A stretch of 43,034 bases of DNA, from the NCBI GenBank assembly GCA_051881775.1, contig JBJEQN010000086.1:1-43034 (forward strand), given 5' to 3'. Each line of letters begins with the position of its first letter. The first letter of the stretch is position 1. Position numbers and translations under genes: made by a program. The notes beneath the pieces were generated by a model. The model ran no database searches and had not been told where the DNA came from. It was given only the letters and a program-made list of their open reading frames with translations. The stretch comes from UMGS363 sp051881775. Lineage in GTDB: Bacteria > Bacillota > Clostridia > Oscillospirales > Ruminococcaceae. This document shows positions 1-7,366 of this stretch, piece by piece.

Positions 1-1793
1 TGCTTCAACGCCTCAATGTCCTTGTCGGTAAGAAGCGCCGAGGGCTTTGCGGCAAAGGGGAAGGCTCCCTCATTTGCACCTGCAATGAAAACTACCTTGG
101 GGTTTGCAAAACGTGCGGTGTCCGAAGCGCAGAACTGCACCTGGTCAAGTGTCTGAGGGGGAGAGGACAGCTTCAGCGAAGCGGCTGCCGTTTCAAAAAG
201 CGAGGAAAACTCCGCCGCCGTTATTTTTGTATCTCCAAGAGTTTTGTAAAAACATTCAAGCAGTCCGCAGAGCATATCCCAAAGCTGCTTTGCTTCTCTC
301 GCCGCAGCAAGCATCTCCGCTCCGTTTTCGGCAGCTTCGGCAAAGGCGGTTATCCTGTCGGGAACTCCCGTTTCTTCAAGAAATTCATACACGCCCCTGC
401 ACATTTCCGCAGCAGTTCCGCCGCATTTTTTCTTAAGGGATAAAAGGGGAGAAATAACGGCGGTACGGGCGCTTTCGGCTTGTCCGTCTGCCTGCTCGTC
501 GTGTATCTCAAAAGGTTCCTGCCACATTTTTCCCTCAACGTTCCATTTGTAGCAGTATTCTTCAAGAATGTCCGTCTGCTCCTCGTCAAGTCCCGAAAAA
601 CCCGTCTTGACATAACGCAAAAGCTCCTCGGTGGAGGGCGTTCCGCTGGATACAAGCCGCAGAGCCGTGCATACGAAAATTACAAGCGCCTTGTGTGCAA
701 CGCTTTCGTTTTCCTCCGAATGACAGGGTATTCCGCACCGTTCCAAAGCCGCCCCGAGAATGGAAGAGTAGTTTTCCTTCACTCTTGAAGTGATAACAAT
801 GTCCGAGTAGCGGTAACCCTTTTCACGGACAAGATGATTTATCTCCGCACTGATAAAGTCCGCTTCTTCGTAAGGCTCGGCAGCTTCAAATATCCTTACT
901 GCGCCGCACTCTCCCACGAAGCTGCCACGCTCGGGGCGAAGAACGTTTCTGCTTAAAAATTCAAGCTCGGGATAAGCAAAGCGGCGGTTTTCCGTAAGTA
1001 CAGTTCTGTGCAGAGCGGTGCCGCAGTCCTTTGCAATGTCCGACAGCTTTGCCGCAGTTTTGTTTACCGTTTCAAAGAGGGAAAATTTCCGAGGAACGCT
1101 GTCGCCCGTTGTAAGGCAGACGGTGAGAGAATCACTGTCACGGATAATAACTTTCAGCATTTCGTACTCGTCGGGAGTGAAGCTTTTGAATTCGTCGATA
1201 AAAAATACCGAGCCTGCAAAATAGTTGTTTTCCGCCGCTTTTTTGGCTGCTTCGGAAATGTCCGTCCTGTTGTCCTTGAAGCCGTTTTCTTCAAGCAGAC
1301 GGAAATATTCCGAGCAGATAAGTGCAATGTCCTCCGCCTTTTCCCTTGAACCGCCTTCAAGAAAAGACGAGCGCTCCGCAAGAAGCTGGGGAGTTACGCC
1401 GTTAAGGGACAGCGCCTTTACAAATTCAAGAGCATCGGCAACGAACCTTGTCCGTTCCGCCTGCTTTGCGTAAAAATGCAGCGATTTTTTTGCGTTAAGC
1501 TCCGACAGCGCACGGAACATTATAATGCTGCGCACGGTATCATCGGCATACTTACCCTTTAAACCGCCGTGCTTGATAAAGATATACTTTGCAAGACGGG
1601 AAAAGCCGAGGACTTCCATGCGGTTGAAGTTCTCCATGCCCATAAAGTTGTAAAGTGTGCGGTTGTATTCAAAATTAAACTGGTCGGGAACAATGGCAAA
1701 AACCCTTTTCCCCGAAGAGACCGCTTCGGAGATGCGCTTCATCATTTCATAGGATTTGCCCGTACCGGCCTCGCCCGTTATAAGTTCAAGCAT
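1..1793 (-). CDS. addB: AddB-type helicase/nuclease subunit, 5' part (runs off left edge)
   Basis: Open frame on the minus strand from ATG at 1793 to the left edge, about 597 residues with no stop, so the C-terminal part is outside the window. It starts MLELITGEAGTGKSYEMM, a Walker A loop (GEAGTGKS, residues 7-14) at the extreme N-terminus, followed by VFAIVPDQFNFEYN and later FFIDEFKSFTPDEYEML and VFIAGANEGAFPF. This pattern is typical of AddB, the partner of AddA in double-strand-break resection and recombination repair. AddB normally has a C-terminal nuclease domain with an iron-sulfur cluster, which cannot be checked here. addA usually follows addB, so it is probably beyond the left edge. 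The promoter at 1825-1853 fits this start. The ribosome binding site is weak (GTGATAAA before ATG). Confidence 0.85.
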   Translation of the reverse strand, partial: MLELITGEAGTGKSYEMMKRISEAVSSGKRVFAIVPDQFNFEYNRTLYNFMGMENFNRMEVLGFSRLAKYIFIKHGGLKGKYADDTVRSIIMFRALSELNAKKSLHFYAKQAERTRFVADALEFVKALSLNGVTPQLLAERSSFLEGGSREKAEDIALICSEYFRLLEENGFKDNRTDISEAAKKAAENNYFAGSVFFIDEFKSFTPDEYEMLKVIIRDSDSLTVCLTTGDSVPRKFSLFETVNKTAAKLSDIAKDCGTALHRTVLTENRRFAYPELEFLSRNVLRPERGSFVGECGAVRIFEAAEPYEEADFISAEINHLVREKGYRYSDIVITSRVKENYSSILGAALERCGIPCHSEENESVAHKALVIFVCTALRLVSSGTPSTEELLRYVKTGFSGLDEEQTDILEEYCYKWNVEGKMWQEPFEIHDEQADGQAESARTAVISPLLSLKKKCGGTAAEMCRGVYEFLEETGVPDRITAFAEAAENGAEMLAAAREAKQLWDMLCGLLECFYKTLGDTKITAAEFSSLFETAAASLKLSSPPQTLDQVQFCASDTARFANPKVVFIAGANEGAFPFAAKPSALLTDKDIEALK

Positions 1794-1824
1794 TTTATCA
1801 CATCCGATGTTAATTGATAAGCAT

Positions 1825-1853
1825 ATTATAGCATATTTTACGGCAGGTGTCAC
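1825..1853 (-). promoter_or_regulatory. Sigma-A promoter for addB
   Basis: On the minus strand GTGACA (1848-1853) is separated by 17 bp from a perfect TATAAT (1825-1830). It lies about 30 bp upstream of the addB ATG. Confidence 0.6.
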
Positions 1854-1902
1854 GCATAAAGTTTAAGCTGTACATATTTCGGTACACAAGACCGCAGTAT
1901 TA

Positions 1903-1931
1903 TTGACCCGTTATGAAATAAATGCTATAAT
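1903..1931 (+). promoter_or_regulatory. Sigma-A promoter for the 1981-4700 unit
   Basis: TTGACC (1903-1908), a 17-bp spacer, and TATAAT (1926-1931). It is followed by GGAGGGG just before the ATG at 1981. Confidence 0.7.
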
Positions 1932-1980
1932 ACAGGCAAAGAAACCGCTTTCTGCGTAAGTATGAACGGAGGGGTGCTTT

Positions 1981-2616
1981 ATGGATGAACGGAAGAAACT
2001 GTCGGGAAGATGTATTTTAGCTATTGCGGCAGGAGTTATTTTGCTTTTGTGCGGCTGGGCAGTTATTAAAGAGAAAAATGACCGGAAAAAATATCTTGCG
2101 GAATATGAAAAGGGGATAGAGTACATAAACAGCGGTAATTATTTAAAAGCGTCTGTTGCTTTTGACAATATCCCCGATGAATACGGCTGCGAAGATCTGG
2201 AATATTTACGGGCGTATGCAAATTGTCTTTATTATAACAACGAGGATTCTCCTTCGGGTGCGCACCGTTATATGGAAAAGATACCCGAAGATTACAGCGG
2301 TGCATTTGCCGATGAGATAAAAGCGCTCAGACCCGAAATAGACAAAAAATATTCCGATTATTGTGCTCAGGAGGAAATACTGGAAAAACAGTATCTTGAA
2401 AGAAAAAGAAAGGAACAACAGGAACAGACCACCACAACCGCTTCGTCCTCAAATAAGTCCTCCTACAAACCCAATTATAACTATCCCGATGATGAATACA
2501 ATGTTTACGATTATTACGACCCCGAGGACTTTTACTATGATTACGAGGACGACTTCTGGGATTATGAGGACGCCGAGGATTATTACGATGAAGCGTGGTA
2601 CGATTTTGATTATTAA
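1981..2616 (+). CDS. Membrane-anchored protein with acidic Asp/Tyr-rich tail
   Basis: Not recognised as a named family. The 211-residue product has one N-terminal membrane helix (about 11-28, ILAIAAGVILLLCGWAVI) after a short basic segment, so the remainder is probably outside the cell. Residues 35-125 are predicted helical, with a TPR-like stretch (YEKGIEYINSGNYLKASVAF). A charged, probably coiled segment (EEILEKQYLERKRKEQQEQ) and a Thr/Ser linker follow. The last roughly 50 residues are almost entirely Asp, Glu, Tyr and Phe. ATG is preceded by GGAGGGG at good spacing, and a sigma-A promoter lies at 1903-1931. The next gene begins 32 bp downstream, suggesting an operon. A metal-, wall- or protein-binding tail is conceivable but undemonstrated. 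Confidence 0.75.
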   Translation: MDERKKLSGRCILAIAAGVILLLCGWAVIKEKNDRKKYLAEYEKGIEYINSGNYLKASVAFDNIPDEYGCEDLEYLRAYANCLYYNNEDSPSGAHRYMEKIPEDYSGAFADEIKALRPEIDKKYSDYCAQEEILEKQYLERKRKEQQEQTTTTASSSNKSSYKPNYNYPDDEYNVYDYYDPEDFYYDYEDDFWDYEDAEDYYDEAWYDFDY

Positions 2617-2648
2617 TACAACACAGCACAAGGGAAAGGACGGATATT

Positions 2649-4700
2649 ATGCACAGTAAAAAAGCCCTGCAAATTCTGAAAAAATACGTTAGCGGCAAGT
2701 CAGAGCCGACCCCCGAAGAGGAAGCCTATGCAATTGCAGAGGGAGTGATGTTTCCGCCCGAAAGGCTTACACATAACGAGGTAATAAGCGAAATAAAGCG
2801 CCTTGCGGAGGAGATAGACATAAACGCCGCAGCACGGGCTTTTCTCTACAGCCTTTCCACCTCGGACAGGCAGTACCGCACTGCCCTTTCAAGCCTTATA
2901 TGGGCAAAAAGCCTGCCTGTTCACGCTCCCGATCATTCAAGGGCGTGGAACGGAACAGAAAAATGCCAAATATGCGGCTTGTACACTTCCGAAAAGGACA
3001 AAACGGCGGAGCTTTTGTTCAACGAATACAGCCTGCACCGCTTTTTCCCCGATACTTGGGACATCTGCGACCCCGGGTATGTTCTCCACGACCTGCGTGA
3101 ATTTAAAAAGCTGCCCCCCGTGGACTTTACCGAAGAGGACGTAAAAATACTGCGGAGGATATTCGGTCTTGCTTCACAGATAAGCCCATCCAACAAGGTG
3201 AACGCCCTTGTCAAGCTCATCGGAGCGGAGAAATTCTTTAACGCAGCGGGCAGCGACATTTATACTATTCTCGGCGTTCTCTGCATTTGCGGAGCCTTTG
3301 ACACTCCCGACAGAAAAAGCTGCGCAGGCGGCTTTGTTCCGAACGGCGAAAGGGGCTTTGTTTACGAAAAAGACCTGTACTATCCGCTTAATTACTGGCT
3401 TGGAAAATACGGCATAAACTACGAAGCGGTGAACCGTGTTTTCGGGGAGGTCTGCAGCTGCAGATTCGGCGAAGAAAACGCCCTTGCGGACAAGGTACAG
3501 CGTCGCCCTGCAAGAGAACGGAGCACCGACGAAAACGCTGAAAGGTTTTTTGCCGAAAACGGGGGAGTCACCGACCTAACCGACCGTGAAAGGTACTATT
3601 ACGGACTTGAACCGATACATACGGAGTGGGATGAGGTATGCCGCTGCAGCGTTTCCGGCAAATGCGTATACAGACGGGTAAGATACTTTTTTGACGGTGA
3701 CATTTTGCGCAAAATTATTGACGAATCGGTCAATATGTACAACGCCGATGCGCCCGGCGGATATTATCTTGAATCGGATATGAACGTCCATACCGAGGAA
3801 CGCAGGCTTGTTCTGCCGAAAACGTCAAGAGGCAGACCGCAGCCCCTTACCCCGTCGCTTATTGAAACGCCAACATATATGGAAGGGCATCTTACGGTGG
3901 GAATGGGCGTAAAGGGCAGGACATATGTAACGTCTTTTAACAGCAGCAACGACCGGGAGCTTCCTCTTCCGGCGGCGGAAATTTACAGCAAAGCTGATCT
4001 CAGGGCTTATACCGAAAGATATATCGCTTCTCTCCCCGATGATTATGACAAGCAGCTTGATAATTTCAGGAACAAAAAGCGTGTTACCGTAAAATTCGGC
4101 GCAGGAGATATTTTCCGCATACAGCTTTCCCCCACGGAATACACCTACTGCCTTATTCTCGGAAAGGTGCGGCAGATAGAAAAGTGGAAGGAGCTTCCCG
4201 AAAAGCACCCTATGAGGTGCGCAATGTGCCAGCCGATAATTTACAGGCAGTACAACATAAAGACCGAAAACCCCAATATGACCGCAGAGGAGCTTGAAAA
4301 AATACCGCTGCTCATACCTCAGACGGCGCAGGATAATTTTGTACTGTGGGATACCTATCCCATTGTCTGTCACAAGGAATTGAAAGAGGAGGATATAGGC
4401 ATAGGCTTCCATTACTATAAGGGCGAAATGACGTGGAATTTCACCATGCACAGCTTTGACACGGACGAACTCCCCGACGAGCTGAAAAACGCTCACGCAG
4501 ATACCTTTGCAACACGGCTCGCCATAGGCTATGAGACCGACCTTCCCGTTGACCCGAAAGGCTTTAGATCGGAAAAGCTAAAGAAGCTGCTTGCGGAGCA
4601 CCTCGGTTTGGGCGATGATTTCACGGCAGACGATTTTGCGGCGCTTTACGGCGGAATGACCCGAAGGGAATTTATTGAAAAAATAAGCGGCAGCAAGTAA
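2649..4700 (+). CDS. Large protein of unknown function with Imm26-like C-terminal region
   Basis: 683 residues, with no signal peptide or membrane helix, so probably cytoplasmic. Two CxxC motifs are visible (CQIC near residue 106, CAMC near 524), which could bind metal but are far apart. Residues about 477-590, starting KFGAGDIFRIQLSPTEYTYC, have the G-D-[IV]-F-x-[IV]-x-L start and beta-rich pattern of the Imm26 immunity-protein family. This is a remembered resemblance, not a search result. The N-terminal 470 residues are not recognised. It starts 32 bp after the membrane-anchored gene, behind an AAGGGAAAGGA ribosome binding site, so the two are probably cotranscribed. No toxin gene is visible nearby, so an antitoxin role is not supported; Imm26-like folds also occur in other contexts. 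Confidence 0.7.
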   Translation: MHSKKALQILKKYVSGKSEPTPEEEAYAIAEGVMFPPERLTHNEVISEIKRLAEEIDINAAARAFLYSLSTSDRQYRTALSSLIWAKSLPVHAPDHSRAWNGTEKCQICGLYTSEKDKTAELLFNEYSLHRFFPDTWDICDPGYVLHDLREFKKLPPVDFTEEDVKILRRIFGLASQISPSNKVNALVKLIGAEKFFNAAGSDIYTILGVLCICGAFDTPDRKSCAGGFVPNGERGFVYEKDLYYPLNYWLGKYGINYEAVNRVFGEVCSCRFGEENALADKVQRRPARERSTDENAERFFAENGGVTDLTDRERYYYGLEPIHTEWDEVCRCSVSGKCVYRRVRYFFDGDILRKIIDESVNMYNADAPGGYYLESDMNVHTEERRLVLPKTSRGRPQPLTPSLIETPTYMEGHLTVGMGVKGRTYVTSFNSSNDRELPLPAAEIYSKADLRAYTERYIASLPDDYDKQLDNFRNKKRVTVKFGAGDIFRIQLSPTEYTYCLILGKVRQIEKWKELPEKHPMRCAMCQPIIYRQYNIKTENPNMTAEELEKIPLLIPQTAQDNFVLWDTYPIVCHKELKEEDIGIGFHYYKGEMTWNFTMHSFDTDELPDELKNAHADTFATRLAIGYETDLPVDPKGFRSEKLKKLLAEHLGLGDDFTADDFAALYGGMTRREFIEKISGSK

Positions 4701-4715
4701 ATTTACAAAAAACTG

Positions 4716-4744
4716 TTTGCATTTCTCCCGTAATGTGATATAAT
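4716..4744 (+). promoter_or_regulatory. Sigma-A promoter for thiI
   Basis: TTTGCA (4716-4721), 17 bp, TATAAT (4739-4744). A GGAGGAG ribosome binding site follows before ATG 4783. Confidence 0.6.
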
Positions 4745-4782
4745 AAATTAGTTGTGAAAAAATTACGGAGGAGTTTTTATAA

Positions 4783-5967
4783 ATGAAAGAGATAATTCTG
4801 CTCAAAGAGGGCGAAATAGCTATAAAGGGACTTAACAAGCGCAGCTTTGAGGACGCTATGGTAAGAAATATCCGCCGCAGGCTGAAGCGTCTGGGCAATT
4901 TTGCTTACGACCGCTCACAGTCTACCGTTGCAATACGTCCCCTTGACGATGATGTGGATTTTGACGCTGTTGAGGACTGCGTTTCAAAGATATTCGGCAT
5001 TGCCGCTTACTGCCGTGCAATGGTGGTGGAAAAGAACTTTGAAACTATCGCCAAGCAGACTATGCCCTATATCGAAGAAGCAATGGAAAACGCCCGTACC
5101 TTTAAGGTCAACGCCAAGCGTGCGGATAAGCACTTCCCTATGAAATCCCCCGAAATATGCGCAGAAATGGGCGGACGCATACTTGAAGCGTTCCCTCATC
5201 TTGAGGTTGACGTAAACAACCCCGATGTTACCGTTACCGTTGAGATACGTCAGGATCACGCCTATGTCCACACGGGCAACAGAAAGGGCGCAGGCGGCAT
5301 CCCCGTGGGTACTTCCGGTCAGGCAATGCTGCTGCTTTCCGGCGGTATAGACAGCCCCGTTGCAGCTTATATGATGGCAAAGCGTGGAATAAAGCTGTCG
5401 GCTATACACTATGTTTCGCCGCCCTACACCTCCGACAGAGCCCGTCAGAAGGTTGAAAGGCTCTGCGAGAAGCTGACACCTTGGTGCGGAGATATTGCGT
5501 TTTACTGCGTGCCTTTTACGGAAATTCAGGAAAAGCTGCGTGACAACTGCCCCGAGGAGCTTTTCACCATAATAATGCGCCGTCTTATGATGGAAATTGC
5601 CCAGCGCATAGCGGAAGAAAAGGAAATTTCCGCCCTTATTACGGGTGAAAGCGTTGGACAGGTGGCAAGCCAGACAATGGGCGCTATCGTCTGCACCGAC
5701 GCAGCCTGCCGTATGCCCGTTTTCCGCCCCGTTATCGGTATGGACAAGACGGAAATAATCGAAATTGCAAGAAAAATAGACACCTTTGACATTTCCATTG
5801 AGCCTTACGAGGACTGCTGCACCGTGTTTACCCCCAAGCACCCCAAGACAAGACCCGTTCTTGCCGAGGTGGAGGCTGCGCAGAACAGCTTTGACTTTGA
5901 GCCCTATATAAAATGGGCGGTGGAGAACACCGAGCTTAAAGTTATCCGCTGCGGAGAGGATATTTAA
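4783..5967 (+). CDS. thiI: tRNA 4-thiouridine synthase ThiI
   Basis: ThiI activates U8 of tRNA with ATP and inserts sulfur received from a cysteine desulfurase; it can also feed thiamine thiazole synthesis. The 394-residue product begins MKEIILLKEGEIAIKGLNKR, the usual ThiI start. A THUMP RNA-binding region covers about 60-165. The PP-loop ATP-binding motif SGGIDSPVA is at about 186-194. Cys345-Cys346 in EDCCTVFTPKHP correspond to the catalytic cysteine near 344 in E. coli. The C-terminal rhodanese domain of the E. coli enzyme is absent, as is usual in Firmicutes. Many Firmicutes pair thiI with a nifS-type desulfurase; here the only desulfurase is 22 kb away on the other strand. Own sigma-A promoter; no terminator is obvious after it. 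Confidence 0.95.
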   Translation: MKEIILLKEGEIAIKGLNKRSFEDAMVRNIRRRLKRLGNFAYDRSQSTVAIRPLDDDVDFDAVEDCVSKIFGIAAYCRAMVVEKNFETIAKQTMPYIEEAMENARTFKVNAKRADKHFPMKSPEICAEMGGRILEAFPHLEVDVNNPDVTVTVEIRQDHAYVHTGNRKGAGGIPVGTSGQAMLLLSGGIDSPVAAYMMAKRGIKLSAIHYVSPPYTSDRARQKVERLCEKLTPWCGDIAFYCVPFTEIQEKLRDNCPEELFTIIMRRLMMEIAQRIAEEKEISALITGESVGQVASQTMGAIVCTDAACRMPVFRPVIGMDKTEIIEIARKIDTFDISIEPYEDCCTVFTPKHPKTRPVLAEVEAAQNSFDFEPYIKWAVENTELKVIRCGEDI

Positions 5968-6034
5968 AGGAAGATTTGTTAAAAAACATGGTGATTGTTC
6001 AAATCTGATTTATGGGATAAAATCAAATCCTGCT

Positions 6035-6126
6035 CAAATGTTTGCCGCTGCCCGATATGCGGCTGATAAATAGTCGGGTTCAAATGTCTGTCGCTGCCCG
6101 ATATGCGACTAATAAATAGTTGGGTT
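6035..6126 (+). repeat. 46-bp tandem duplication containing a covarying hairpin
   Basis: Two 46-bp copies, 6035-6080 and 6081-6126, identical at 41 positions, each beginning CAAATG and followed by another CAAAT. Each copy holds a stem: GCCGC/GCGGC in copy 1 and GTCGC/GCGAC in copy 2, with loop TGCCCGATAT. The second base pair therefore changed on both sides. An alternative pairing CCCGA with TCGGG (copy 1) or TTGGG (copy 2, G-U) also survives. The rest of the 327-bp spacer between thiI and the next gene holds only the promoter at 6191-6219. Confidence 0.85.
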
Positions 6127-6190
6127 CAAATTGTTTGGGTGCATTTTATCATATTTTGTAAAACACCGCCTATGAAAAAGCGAAAAATTC

Positions 6191-6219
6191 TTGCAATTTT
6201 CAAATATATGTGATATAAT
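6191..6219 (+). promoter_or_regulatory. Sigma-A promoter for gene at 6295
   Basis: TTGCAA (6191-6196), 17-bp spacer containing TATGTGA, TATAAT (6214-6219). Confidence 0.65.
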
Positions 6220-6294
6220 AATACCATTATTGTCGGAAATTAAATTACGGCAGCGCTGTATGTCAGGGAAGCTGCCGGGATTGGAGCAGATTTT

Positions 6295-7272
6295 ATGGCA
6301 TTTCCTATTTTTACCCCGTCATTCTTCAAGGAGCTGGTGGACGTTAAAAAGCCGGCGGAAGAATATCAGGATTTTACCGATATAATAGTTTCACCTGCTG
6401 CCGTGGAGTACGTTCTTCACCTGAGCAACCCCGATGTTGTAAGAAAGCTTATAGCGGATGACAAGCCCCTTGCCTTTAATATGTCACAGATAACCGGCAA
6501 GGACGAGGAAAAGTTTGCTCTCCAGAGCCGCAGAGCCGTTGCAGCCAATCCTTCGGCGGCTTATTACTGGCAGCTCCGCACACTTATAATGAACGTGCTT
6601 CAGAACAGAGAGGTCACCTTTGAAAAGCGTATGCTTCTCCTTAATTATGCGCTGAAAACTATACAGGGCATGATAGACAAACGCCAGCCTAACCTTATCC
6701 CCGGATTTGTGGCTAAGTTTACGGAAAACAAAGAGTATGAAAAGATACTCGAGTATTTCAAGGGCGTTTCCCTTCACCCCGAATATTCCCTTGCAGACGG
6801 CGTTTCTCTCCTTAAATCCGTTGTAAAGGTAACTCCCGGCTATAAGGACGTTCTTAACAAGGTCTACAAGAGCCTTGGCGTAAGCGGTCCCGAGACCCTT
6901 AATATGACGGATATGAAGAAGTACATTGAAATGCGCCGCCGCTTCTCCGAAGAATTTATGCAGGAGCATTCAAGCTGGATAGAAAATATCATGATAAATT
7001 ACATTTGGACCTATTCGCTTCCCTACGCTTGCAGCGATAAGCTGAATATCTGGGATAACTACGTTTTCTTCTGCGTTCTTTACAACGCATACAAGATACT
7101 CTGCACCTGCTGCGCAGACGGAAAGGACGAAGAGGAGTTTGTAAAGGCTGTATCTTCCTTTGACGACGCTCTCCGCAGAAGCGGCAGGGATATTATATGG
7201 AAAACGGTTGCGGCTGTCAAGAATGCCGGTCAGAACAACAACGGCGATATGGCTATACTGGTTTTAAGCTGA
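6295..7272 (+). CDS. Hypothetical helical protein
   Basis: Not recognised. The 325-residue product is soluble in appearance and mostly alpha-helical by composition, with no signal peptide, membrane span or recognisable catalytic motif. A cysteine cluster YKILCTCCADG lies about 50-60 residues from the C-terminus, and the last residues are QNNNGDMAILVLS. The ATG at 6295 is preceded by GGAG at 12-bp distance, and a good promoter stands about 75 bp upstream. A hairpin followed by a T-run at 7293-7339 ends the transcript before the MetRS-like gene. Codon use resembles the neighbours, so recent acquisition is not suggested. Confidence 0.75.
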   Translation: MAFPIFTPSFFKELVDVKKPAEEYQDFTDIIVSPAAVEYVLHLSNPDVVRKLIADDKPLAFNMSQITGKDEEKFALQSRRAVAANPSAAYYWQLRTLIMNVLQNREVTFEKRMLLLNYALKTIQGMIDKRQPNLIPGFVAKFTENKEYEKILEYFKGVSLHPEYSLADGVSLLKSVVKVTPGYKDVLNKVYKSLGVSGPETLNMTDMKKYIEMRRRFSEEFMQEHSSWIENIMINYIWTYSLPYACSDKLNIWDNYVFFCVLYNAYKILCTCCADGKDEEEFVKAVSSFDDALRRSGRDIIWKTVAAVKNAGQNNNGDMAILVLS

Positions 7273-7292
7273 TTTTAATGTCAAAGCGGACA

Positions 7293-7339
7293 GACGGCGG
7301 CGTGCATATGCTGTATGTGCGCCGTCCTGCCCGTCTTTT
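7293..7339 (+). terminator. Rho-independent terminator after 6295-7272
   Basis: GACGGC (7293-7298) pairs with GCCGTC (7321-7326), with further pairing inside (GTGCATA with TATGTGC). A TTTTATTTT tract follows a few bases later. Confidence 0.6.
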
Positions 7340-7366
7340 ATTTTAATTGTATCGGAGGTTTTTGGA

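Noticed and set aside
2649..4700. Toxin-antitoxin or polymorphic-toxin locus suggested by the Imm26-like region
   Set aside because: No toxin module, secretion signal or other immunity gene is nearby; the resemblance alone does not support a defence role.
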